Source: Clostridia bacterium
Lineage (GTDB): Bacteria > Bacteroidota > Bacteroidia > Bacteroidales > 4484-276
DNA length: 64,000 bases
Reading direction: 5' to 3'
Assembly (NCBI GenBank): GCA_009928785.1
Contig: SABY01000004.1
Span: 1 to 64,000, forward strand
A program made the translations under genes and the position numbers. Numbering within the stretch: position 1 is the first letter of the stretch; every line of letters starts with the position of its first letter. The notes under the pieces are model-generated. The model searched no databases and was not told where the DNA came from. It saw nothing but the letters and a program-made list of their open reading frames with translations. Shown in pieces: positions 56,086 to 64,000 of the stretch.

Positions 56086-57102
56086 ATGACACGACATATT
56101 TTCTTATTGCTGATAATGCTGATCGCACATGCTGGTATCGAAGCCCAAACCGACACGACACAAAATATCACCGTGGAAGTAACCATCAACGACAGCGTTT
56201 ATAAAGCTAAAACAATGAAACCCGACACTGCGTACGCCGATTCTACACGGGCCGATACGCTCCGCAGCCAGGGACGCAAGCTACTTAACGATTTAAACGA
56301 AAACGTACCCACCAAGCCTAAAGATGTTTTCAACGCCATCTCCTTCTCCAAAATTTTCTGGACTATCATCCTGCTGCTCATTGGATATTATCTTATCAAA
56401 TTATCAATAACAATTCTGGGTTTGGTGAGTGAGAAAAGCGTCAGGCTGCGCATCACCATCAAGAGCGTGATTCCGGTTGTGCGCATCATTATCTGGGCCA
56501 TCGTCGTTTTTGCCATCGTCAAAGGCATCTACAATCCGCCCTTTGAAACGGTGATTGCCGTTACTGCTTCTGTAGGTATAGCTGTGGGTTTCGCAGCGCA
56601 GGATTTGCTCAAAAACGTCTTTGGCGGAGTAGCGCTGCTTATCGATCGACCCTTTCAGGTGGGCGATAAAATTGAAGCCGGTAAATATTATGGTGAAGTA
56701 ATAGAAATAGGCCTCCGCGCCACACGCATCGTAACGCCCGACGACTCAACCGTCGCAGTGCCCAACGCCGAGCTGATGAACTCTTCGGTTTCCAACTCCA
56801 ATAGCGGCGAGCTAAACTGCCAGGTGGTGGCCGAGATTTATCTTCCTATCGACGTCGATACGGAATTGGTGCGCAAAATCGCCATCGAGGCGGCACAGGT
56901 GTCGCGGTATGTCTATCTCAACAAACCCATTGTTGCTGTGTTTTTTAATGAAATAAAAGAACGTCGCTCCTACCTCAAGCTCCGTCTCAAAGCTTATGTT
57001 CTCGACATTCGGTACGAGTTCAATTTTAAAAGCGACATGACCGAACTAACCATCCGTGAACTGCTCAAAACCGGGATTATTAAAAAAGAAGAATTATTTT
57101 AA
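56086..57102 (+). CDS. mechanosensitive ion channel family protein (MscS)
   Basis: ASVGIAVGFAAQDLLKNVFGGVALLIDRPFQVGDKIEAGKYYGEVIEIGLRATRIVTPDDSTVAVPNAELMNSSVSNSN. Confidence 0.95.
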   Translation: MTRHIFLLLIMLIAHAGIEAQTDTTQNITVEVTINDSVYKAKTMKPDTAYADSTRADTLRSQGRKLLNDLNENVPTKPKDVFNAISFSKIFWTIILLLIGYYLIKLSITILGLVSEKSVRLRITIKSVIPVVRIIIWAIVVFAIVKGIYNPPFETVIAVTASVGIAVGFAAQDLLKNVFGGVALLIDRPFQVGDKIEAGKYYGEVIEIGLRATRIVTPDDSTVAVPNAELMNSSVSNSNSGELNCQVVAEIYLPIDVDTELVRKIAIEAAQVSRYVYLNKPIVAVFFNEIKERRSYLKLRLKAYVLDIRYEFNFKSDMTELTIRELLKTGIIKKEELF

Positions 57103-57104
57103 TA

Positions 57105-57235
57105 AAAAAAACCCAGGCCTGAAGGCCTGGGCTACGGATATTCAGATATTCTCCAAAATCAAACAACCCAGGCCTGAAGGCCTGGGCTACGGAGGCGTGG
57201 GCTACGGAGGCCTGGGCTACGGATATTTGGGTTAT
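57105..57235 (-). repeat. cluster of REP-like elements (GTAG + CCCAGGCCTTCAGGCCTGGG)
   Basis: Two full copies of cccaggcctgaaggcctgggctac plus two partial units; on the minus strand GTAG precedes the palindrome. Confidence 0.75.
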
Positions 57236-57258
57236 TTTTAAAAGCTATTTTTACAAAA

Positions 57259-57300
57259 ATAAAAACGAGACCACCTGCGCGGTGACCTCGTTTTTATTTT
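57259..57300. terminator. bidirectional terminator between mscS and PNGase F-like gene
   Basis: AAAAACGAGACCACC-tgcgc-GGTGACCTCGTTTTT hairpin with A/T tracts on both sides. Confidence 0.85.
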
Positions 57301-57325
57301 TAATACAAGAAAAAGTAGCGTAGAA

Positions 57326-59833
57326 TTATTGCTTTGTAATCTTCTCCACCTGGAGCCCTTTGTTGGTTTGAATTACCAAAACATACAAGCCGCTGGTGAA
57401 GCCCGATAAATCCACAGAAGTACTCGTACCATCCCAGCGCTGGTAGTGCATCAGGTTGCCGGAGCCGTTGTAAATCCAAATAATAGCTCCCGGTTCGTAA
57501 GCGGAACCGTTCACATCGAGATGAATTATACCGTGTGTTGGGTTGGGATAAACGGTGGTGATGGTTTCAGCCTGTGAGGCATTGGGGATGCTGGTGTAAA
57601 GTCCTGTGTTGATTGGCAACTCCGAAAATATTACCAGATTGCAGGCCACATCCAGATAAGGATTATAGCCATCGTTGCAATCAGGGCAGGTGGTACCGGT
57701 AACGCAGGCGGGATTGTTGGGATGGCAATAGTCCACATAGTCTTCGTCGAAAATGTAGCCAAGTTCCACGTTAGGCTGATTGATATAAGGCGTCATGTTA
57801 TAATCGAACCAGGGAGCAATAGAACCGGGGCACCAGCCGGCGCGGTCGTGAAACCAGGTGCCGTTTTGTGGCTGACAACCGTCGGGGTTGGGGTTGCAGT
57901 CCTGCCAGTTGTGCTGCTCAAAAGTTTGCGTTCCGTTTACCCAAATGTGGTGGGTATCTTCGTGAAACTCCGCAGCGTTGCCAGTATTGTTGTCGCCCCA
58001 GGCATGGCCTGTGCCCACCAACTTGAGGGTGGATGCAGAAACGCCTGCGGGGAATGAAAAACTATAAGGCTCCACCGGCTGCAGATCGGCCAGATCGCCA
58101 AACGGAAAGGACTGATGCCACACCGGACTTACAGCGCTGTACTTGTGGTCGGGAGTGCCGCTGTGATAATAGAGCGACAAATTCCAAAGGTATCCGTTAT
58201 CAAAGGTCACGCAACTTATGCGGAATTTGGTCTTGCCCTGCAAAATCCACCGATAGTCGGTGAGGTCGATGCTGTGCGAACAAGCCACCCCATAAGGAGT
58301 AATGTAGCGGATGATCTCTATCCATTTTCCGTTGGGTCCTAAAGCTTCCACGCGTGCTATGCGATCCCATTCACCGCAACCTCCGGCAGGACACGCCAGC
58401 TCAAGCGTCCCGGTGATGTTATCGAAAGCTCCCTGATAGCTCGGCAGTTCCGCTTCCACGATGGCTTCCGGAATACTGGTATAAATCCAAACATCGCCGA
58501 AAGCCGCCACATCCTGATCCGTTACATTTTCGGTTACGTTGATCTGTGCGGTTTTGGTATTGGTAGCGCCGTAATTGTTGGTCGAAACCACACTCACTTC
58601 ATAATTGCCAAAAGTCGGCGGCTGCCAATAAGCAGTGTAGTAGCCGTTGTACCAGTTGGTGGGAATTATAGTTTCGCCATCAATCATAAAAACTACCGAC
58701 TGAACGCTGAAGAGATGCTGGTTGTCGATCATCGAATAGGTAGCCAACTGTATTTGGTCGAGGTCGGGTACATAAACGTCGCCTTGCAAAGGGCTGCGGA
58801 GGTCGAGTTCGGGAGCATAGTTGTAGGGATTTATCACCTGGAAAGTATTGAAAAGATCGGCAGCCGGTTCGTAAATTTCGTTGCCGGGCTGGCTGGCTTT
58901 TACCACCACTTCGCCCTCGGTTCCGTCGAGTGTAATGGTGCTGCCTTGTATGGTTGCTGGCCCCGACACAATGCTGAAAAATACTTCCAGCCCAGAGCTT
59001 GCTTCGGCAGAAATTTCAAAAGGCTCGTCGATGGTCAGATGGTTGGGAATCTGCGGAAAGGTAATGGCCTGAAAACCGGGATTAAGGTCGCCGCCAAAGT
59101 TGGAAGTTTCGCCTTCCATAGCAAAATTCATCAGGTCCGCATCGCGGTCGCCGCCGCCAGTTTCGCTTATGAGTTTGGTAATGGTGGTGTTATTGCCACC
59201 CGGCACACCCTGATTAAATTTGTAATAAAGCACCAACCCGTCAGGCGTGCCGGTGATTTCGTTATCCACAAGATCCTGCACGTCGCTGGCCGTAAGGGCT
59301 TTGTCCCACGCCGACACTTCGTCGATGCGTCCGCCATACACAAAGTTGAAGCCGGCACCCAGCGGACTTTTGCCAATAGCAAAAGGCATGCTGGCATTGG
59401 TAAGCATCCCCGAAGCCGGGGAGCTGCCGGCAAGAATACCGTTGACGTAGAGCTTCACGGCAGTGCCATCGTAAATCCAGGCAAAATGCTGCCACACTTG
59501 CGGCACCACAGTAAATGGCGGCGTAACAAATTCGCACATTCCGCCAGTGCCTGCCAGGCGGCATTCTATCTGGCCATTGTTGAGGATTATCATATAGAAA
59601 CCGCTCGACCCATCGCGAAAGCCCATCATGCCCTGGCCATACGCCAGCTCGTCGCAATAAAACCAGCCGGTGATCGACATCGCAGTTTTATTTACGACGT
59701 ATTGCCCGCCGCCGTCCAAAATTGCAAAGTCATCCACACGGTCGAAGTGCAGATATTGGTTTGATTGGGAGAACCCCTCCCCCGCTCCGACGATCATGAT
59801 CGCCATTAGCAGCCACTTGTAGATTTTTTTCAT
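57326..59833 (-). CDS. LamG-domain / PNGase F-like (peptide-N-glycosidase) T9SS-sorted secreted protein
   Basis: LamG: AMSITGWFYCDELAYGQGMMGFRDG...RIDEVSAWDKALT; PNGase F-like: CPAGGCGEWDRIARVEALGPNGKWIEIIRYITPYG, FHEDTHHIWVNGTQTFEQHNW, NGTWFHDRAGWCPGSIAPWFDYNMTPYI; CTD TVYPNPTHGIIHLDVNG...GLYVLVIQTNKGLQVEKITKQ. Confidence 0.85.
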   Translation of the reverse strand: MKKIYKWLLMAIMIVGAGEGFSQSNQYLHFDRVDDFAILDGGGQYVVNKTAMSITGWFYCDELAYGQGMMGFRDGSSGFYMIILNNGQIECRLAGTGGMCEFVTPPFTVVPQVWQHFAWIYDGTAVKLYVNGILAGSSPASGMLTNASMPFAIGKSPLGAGFNFVYGGRIDEVSAWDKALTASDVQDLVDNEITGTPDGLVLYYKFNQGVPGGNNTTITKLISETGGGDRDADLMNFAMEGETSNFGGDLNPGFQAITFPQIPNHLTIDEPFEISAEASSGLEVFFSIVSGPATIQGSTITLDGTEGEVVVKASQPGNEIYEPAADLFNTFQVINPYNYAPELDLRSPLQGDVYVPDLDQIQLATYSMIDNQHLFSVQSVVFMIDGETIIPTNWYNGYYTAYWQPPTFGNYEVSVVSTNNYGATNTKTAQINVTENVTDQDVAAFGDVWIYTSIPEAIVEAELPSYQGAFDNITGTLELACPAGGCGEWDRIARVEALGPNGKWIEIIRYITPYGVACSHSIDLTDYRWILQGKTKFRISCVTFDNGYLWNLSLYYHSGTPDHKYSAVSPVWHQSFPFGDLADLQPVEPYSFSFPAGVSASTLKLVGTGHAWGDNNTGNAAEFHEDTHHIWVNGTQTFEQHNWQDCNPNPDGCQPQNGTWFHDRAGWCPGSIAPWFDYNMTPYINQPNVELGYIFDEDYVDYCHPNNPACVTGTTCPDCNDGYNPYLDVACNLVIFSELPINTGLYTSIPNASQAETITTVYPNPTHGIIHLDVNGSAYEPGAIIWIYNGSGNLMHYQRWDGTSTSVDLSGFTSGLYVLVIQTNKGLQVEKITKQ

Positions 59834-59949
59834 ACTGATAAAATTTTAAATGTTAGTATTAATAAGGTGTTGATTCGTTATTCTCTAAAAAATTCCAAGA
59901 CTCAAAAAAACAAAAATCAAATAAATCACAAGTTTTAAAAAACCTTTTA

Positions 59950-60026
59950 TTTGGGCTGAAGCCCACTAATTTTTTTCCTTGTTTTTCCCCGGCCTAAAGG
60001 CCGGGGTTAATGATCATCTGGCTACA
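59950..60026. repeat. dispersed ~75-bp double-hairpin repeat, copy 3 (inverted orientation)
   Basis: ttatttgggctgaagcccactaatttttttccttgtttttccccggcctaaaggccggggttaatgatcatctgg = reverse complement of the 21868 copy with substitutions. Confidence 0.85.
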
Positions 60027-60060
60027 AATTTTATATCAGAACTTTTGGGTTTTATTTGTC

Positions 60061-60108
60061 ATTTTGAACTTTGAACTCTGAACTTTGAACTTTGAACTTT
60101 GAATTTAT
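60061..60108. repeat. 7-bp tandem repeat (TTGAACT)
   Basis: ttttgaactttgaactctgaactttgaactttgaactttgaa. Confidence 0.9.
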
Positions 60109-60110
60109 TC

Positions 60111-60863
60111 CTAATCTTTAATACACCGCACCGAAAAAGCATTTTCGCGGCTCGTATTGCCTCGCTTCACATCAGCATGGGTATAAGAAAGAAGCCGATA
60201 AAAAGCGTCTGTTTCGCCAGCAGGTGTAGCTGTCCAGTACCAGGCACTTTGATGCAATTGCTCTGATTGTGCTGTTTCTGCATGTCGCATTCCGCCGGGA
60301 AGCGCCGTAAAACCCATCGTGTTTCCGGCGCCTTCATTGGGGTTGAACCACGCGTCGAATCCTGTAGCTTTCAAGCGTCCGCCGGCATTGCTTCCACGCC
60401 ACCCACTGTCAAGCCACACTGTGTCGCTTAGATTATAAAGGCTGTCGATGTTGGCTTCGAGCTGTCGCCACTCGGCATCATCCGGGATGTGCCAACCCTG
60501 CGGGCAAATACCGCGTTGGCTGCTATCAGCATACTGCATCATTTCGTCCCAGGTATAAAGCGCACCATACACTTCGCAATTCGCCTGTTGGTTGTTATAG
60601 CAATACTTTTCGATGGTATTGTTGTCTTTGGCGGTATCCGCAGCAGCTATCAGCACGCCCACATCCATATTTTCGCGGAGCCAGCACTGGTCGCCAATTT
60701 TTATGGTATGATAGGTACGTCCTTCATAAACTATTTCGGAGGCATCCGCACAAGGCGTTCCGGTATTTTGAGGCTTAGGCGCCGGCGTGGTATCATCGGA
60801 GTCATTGCACGAAAGTGCCAGCATCATTATCGGAAGAAACCAAAACCATTTTCTGCTCATCAT
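60111..60863 (-). CDS. FISUMP (Fibrobacter succinogenes major paralogous) domain lipoprotein
   Basis: LALSCNDSDD lipobox; YEGRTYHTIKIGDQCWLRENMDVG; YGALYTWDEMMQY; GICPQGWHIPDDAEWRQLE; SAWYWTATP; AFSVRCIKD. Confidence 0.93.
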   Translation of the reverse strand: MMSRKWFWFLPIMMLALSCNDSDDTTPAPKPQNTGTPCADASEIVYEGRTYHTIKIGDQCWLRENMDVGVLIAAADTAKDNNTIEKYCYNNQQANCEVYGALYTWDEMMQYADSSQRGICPQGWHIPDDAEWRQLEANIDSLYNLSDTVWLDSGWRGSNAGGRLKATGFDAWFNPNEGAGNTMGFTALPGGMRHAETAQSEQLHQSAWYWTATPAGETDAFYRLLSYTHADVKRGNTSRENAFSVRCIKD

Positions 60864-60913
60864 AATTTTTTTATTAATGTCAAAATTAAAATCTTTATAA
60901 AAATAGCAAACCC

Positions 60914-62503
60914 TTACTCCATCCACCAAACTTTGACGCTTGAAAGATCGCCACCCATGGCAGCGCTTTGAGCCGACCAGTTGACGCTGTTGTGCTCCGA
61001 CTCGCTGGGCGGATAAGGAAGCCTGAAGAAATTGAGCGGAGCACCTTCACGGGGAGTGCGGTTGGTGCGACGCGCCAGGCTATATGCCTCCCACGGCTGG
61101 CGAAAAGCATCGAGCCAGCGCTGCGCATAAAGCAGATCGAGTTTTTCCTCATCATTTTCCAAAAAGAAAATCTTGTTGGCGGCATCATAAGGATTGGCTT
61201 GATCATAAAGCGGCGAGGTGTAAAGCCAGATAGCAGAATTATCGTGCATCTGATCCCAAAATTCCATCGAAGCTATCACACCGGTGAAATATTCAGTAGC
61301 GGCCTCATTTGCATCCAGCGTTACACCGATGCCACGAAAATAAGCTTCCGACAAAATAAAATGGAACTCAGCTCCGGTAAGGATAATCTCCGGGATATCG
61401 TTTTCGTCGCGGATGAGGTAATAATTGAATGGTGAATAAATATTGTCGGTGCCTTTGATGGTGTAGTTCAGGTCGCGATGCAAGCCATACGGAATGCCGC
61501 CAGCCGGAGGCGTGTTGGCATTGGGGATTTGCGGAAATGCCACCCAATTGCCGGCATTGTTGGTTTCGAAAAACAGGAAAGCCCTCGGGTCGTTAAAACC
61601 ACTGCCATTGATGCTATCGTTGGTGCTCATGGCGTCGCGGATAGTGGTACCCATACGCAGGTTTTTGTGCTCGCGAAACGACCAGTTGGTACTGGTGCGA
61701 AGCCAGCTTTGCGCCCGCGGCATCATCACCACACTTTCGGCGCCTTTTATCACGGGCAGGTTGTTGCCTATTATGTCGCTGATGATTTCGGCGGCCAGCT
61801 CAGGGCGCTTTTCGGATAGCCGCATTGCATGACGCAGCCGCAATGAGTTGGCAAACTTTTTCCAGCGTAGCATTTGCCCATCAAAAAACTTGTCGTATTT
61901 GGCAATGCTATAAAAAGTGCCGCCGGTAGAAGTTTCGTTTACCAGACTGATATGCTCCGAGGCCCATTTGAGTTCGTCGAGCAGAAAGAGATAAATATCC
62001 TCCTGCGAATCGTAAGCGGGATGCAGGAATTCGGTTCCCTCGTAGCCACGCCCTGCGTCGAAGAAAGGCATGTCGCCAAACAAATCTGTAACACGGAAAG
62101 TCTTATAAGCCAGCAGGATTTTCACCATCGCGCGTACGTTGTCGAGCGAGTCGGGATGTGCCGGGTCGTCGATGGCTTCCAGCCGCCGCTCGATGTCGCG
62201 GATGTGTGCCAGCGCCACATAATATTCAGTCCAGATTTCTTCGGTGCCAATGCTCAGATTAAACCACGCCTGACTGGTGAGCGCTGCCAGTTGCGTTTGG
62301 GGATAAAGCACCTCGTTGTGCACGTAAAACTGCTCGTTCCATCCCAGCCGCAGCGAAGCCGTAACGGTGTTAAACAAAGGCCCGATGCTGGTGATGGTGG
62401 TGGCATAAGGGTTTTTGTTGAGGTCATCAAAATCCTTTTTGCAACCAGCAAAAACTATCAAAGCTGTGGTAAGGGCTACAAGTATTATTTTATTTTTCAT
62501 CAT
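60914..62503 (-). CDS. SusD/RagB family nutrient-binding outer membrane lipoprotein
   Basis: IVFAGCKKDFDDLNKNPYATT; AMVKILLAYKTFRVTDLFGDMPFFDAGRGYEG; YFTGVIASMEFW; LDLLYAQRWLDAFRQPWEAYSLARRTNRTP. Confidence 0.9.
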   Translation of the reverse strand: MMKNKIILVALTTALIVFAGCKKDFDDLNKNPYATTITSIGPLFNTVTASLRLGWNEQFYVHNEVLYPQTQLAALTSQAWFNLSIGTEEIWTEYYVALAHIRDIERRLEAIDDPAHPDSLDNVRAMVKILLAYKTFRVTDLFGDMPFFDAGRGYEGTEFLHPAYDSQEDIYLFLLDELKWASEHISLVNETSTGGTFYSIAKYDKFFDGQMLRWKKFANSLRLRHAMRLSEKRPELAAEIISDIIGNNLPVIKGAESVVMMPRAQSWLRTSTNWSFREHKNLRMGTTIRDAMSTNDSINGSGFNDPRAFLFFETNNAGNWVAFPQIPNANTPPAGGIPYGLHRDLNYTIKGTDNIYSPFNYYLIRDENDIPEIILTGAEFHFILSEAYFRGIGVTLDANEAATEYFTGVIASMEFWDQMHDNSAIWLYTSPLYDQANPYDAANKIFFLENDEEKLDLLYAQRWLDAFRQPWEAYSLARRTNRTPREGAPLNFFRLPYPPSESEHNSVNWSAQSAAMGGDLSSVKVWWME

Positions 62504-62536
62504 TAATATCTTTGGATACATTTTTAATAAAAAAAA

Positions 62537-64000
62537 CTAAAATGAAGCGGTGATGCCAAACGACACGGAGCGGGTGCCCGGATAGGAGGCCCACTCGAGT
62601 CCTTGCGCGTTGCCTGAACCCAAAAGCCCCTCTGGATTTATCTTATTAGGCAGCGAGGAGTAGAAATAAAACAGATCGCGTCCCACGATATTGACCGAGA
62701 AACTTTGGAATATTTTTGTCTTTTCCACCACCTTTGCCGGTACATTGTACGAGAGCGCAATTTCGCGCATCTTCACCCATGTATTTTCCATTATCCCGGG
62801 TGTAGAAATCACTTTTCCCCATCCGCCGGCATTGGGCATGTATTTAAAATAATAATGTACCACTTTGTCGTTGGGTGTGCCGTCTTCGTAAACGCCGGGC
62901 AGTATTACGCCTACATTGCGGGTCACGCCGTCTTCGTCGGTAAAGGGCAATCCGCCCCCCTGGCGCTCCAGGAGGGTTTCGGGCGCCTGGCCGGTTTGCA
63001 TAGCTATCACCTGTGAGCCGCAGTATATGTCGCCACCCCATTTGGTATCGACAAGTGTGGAAAGCGTAAAACCTTTATAGATGAAACGCGTTGACCAGCC
63101 GCCGATAAAATCGGGCGAAGCATTGCCGATAGGCACGCGGTTGTCGGTAATTTTGTAGGTGGTTCCGTCGTCGGAAATGATGGGCTGGCCATTTTCGTTG
63201 TAAACGTAATCGTAGCCTACAATGGTTCCATACTCGTCGCCTTCGCGCACGGCAATGGCGGGTCCGTTAAGCCCCCATATGTTGCCAAGTTCAAGCGGCT
63301 CGGAGCTGGAACCCAGACTTATCACATAGTTGCGGTTGCGGCTGAAGTTCAGGCCTGTTTCTATAACCAGTGAGGCGCGGTTGAGGATCACCAGATTCAT
63401 AATCATTTCAAAGCCTGTATTTTCGAGTTCTCCGTCGTTTATCACTATGCCGGTAGCCCCCGAAGAGGCAGGTACCGGTAGGGTAAGAATCTGGTTGTCG
63501 CTAATAATATGGTACCAGGTAAAATCCAGACTCAGATGCTCATCGAACAGCCCCAGCGTAGTTCCAATTTCAAAAGATTTGGCTACCTGCGGCGCCAGGT
63601 CGAGCGGCGGAATGGTGCGGTCGAGCGAAGAAGTTTGTGTATTGCCGAAAAGGCCTGAATAATATACATAGTCGAGCTGATAAGGCTGTGCGTCGGTGGC
63701 GGCTCTGGCCAACGAGCCTTTTAATTTCCAGAAGCTCAGCAGGTAGCTTTTGATACCAAAGGCCTCCGTGGGAATAAAACTCATCGAGAGCGACGGATAA
63801 AAATAAGAATTGCTATTAGGAGGCAGGGTTGACGACCAGTCGTTGCGTCCGGTGATTTCAGCAAAAAGGTAGTTGTCCCAGTTTAGATTCAAAAAGGCAT
63901 ACATCGAGTTGATGTCTTTGTCGTTGCGTTCTTCGCGGCGGTTGTCGGCGCCGTAGATGATCTGCTCAGGGTCTTCGAAGTTGGAAGAGATAAACAGCCA
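62537..64000 (-). CDS. SusC/RagA family TonB-linked outer membrane protein, C-terminal part (runs off the window)
   Basis: NWDNYLFAEITGRNDWSSTLPPNSNSYFYPSLSMSFIPTEAF; frame stays open to 64000 (WLFISSNFEDPEQIIYGADNRREERNDKDINSMYAF); C-terminus YPGTRSVSFGITASF. Confidence 0.93.
   Translation of the reverse strand, partial: WLFISSNFEDPEQIIYGADNRREERNDKDINSMYAFLNLNWDNYLFAEITGRNDWSSTLPPNSNSYFYPSLSMSFIPTEAFGIKSYLLSFWKLKGSLARAATDAQPYQLDYVYYSGLFGNTQTSSLDRTIPPLDLAPQVAKSFEIGTTLGLFDEHLSLDFTWYHIISDNQILTLPVPASSGATGIVINDGELENTGFEMIMNLVILNRASLVIETGLNFSRNRNYVISLGSSSEPLELGNIWGLNGPAIAVREGDEYGTIVGYDYVYNENGQPIISDDGTTYKITDNRVPIGNASPDFIGGWSTRFIYKGFTLSTLVDTKWGGDIYCGSQVIAMQTGQAPETLLERQGGGLPFTDEDGVTRNVGVILPGVYEDGTPNDKVVHYYFKYMPNAGGWGKVISTPGIMENTWVKMREIALSYNVPAKVVEKTKIFQSFSVNIVGRDLFYFYSSLPNKINPEGLLGSGNAQGLEWASYPGTRSVSFGITASF

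Noticed and set aside
57056-57241. Small ORF ending in GLGYGGVGYGGLGYGYLGYF
   Set aside because: Translation of the REP-like repeats, not a Gly-rich peptide gene.
58715-59764. 349-aa plus-strand ORF antisense to the PNGase F-like gene
   Set aside because: Antisense shadow with no recognisable domain or start context.
1-64000. tRNA, rRNA or integrase boundaries that would mark a genomic island
   Set aside because: None seen by eye on either strand; a tRNAscan-SE/Infernal run would be needed to exclude small RNAs.

Overview
This 64 kb window looks like a Bacteroidota chromosome segment. Support comes from a T9SS plug protein and T9SS C-terminal sorting domains, a SusC/SusD pair, a FISUMP protein, TAnnTTTG-type -7 promoter elements, and DUF5103. 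It carries about 40 supportable CDS and no tRNA, rRNA or CRISPR array that I could recognise. Housekeeping and transport genes include MATE, TrkH/TrkA, SurE, LpxB, an ABC-2 exporter, a CoA-transferase, TerC, an M23 peptidase, TpiA, TonB receptors and MscS. Accessory content of interest: (1) A tightly packed minus-strand cluster (about 41.06 to 26.5 kb) encodes a small coiled-coil protein, a SIR2-like protein, a transmembrane STAND-type NTPase, a secreted 1101-aa leucine-rich-repeat protein, a roughly 1920-aa multi-BACON T9SS-sorted protein and a predicted envelope protein. This is the best candidate for an undescribed system: a split, NLR-like, trans-envelope surveillance module. (2) A NikR / FecBCD-type ABC / TrmO-FmdE fusion / NicO-UreH locus looks like a nickel (or nickel-chelate) uptake system. 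(3) A LexA/S24-like repressor is divergent from dinB, with a shared inverted-repeat candidate operator. (4) A mscS gene is coupled to a 1028-aa helical protein with a degenerate P-loop. (5) A LamG/PNGase F-like T9SS protein lies near a SusCD pair. (6) A decayed accessory locus contains a micro-inverted gene fragment. (7) Several families of palindromic/REP-like and 7-8 bp tandem intergenic repeats are present. All family calls come from reading the translated sequence by eye; no database search was run.
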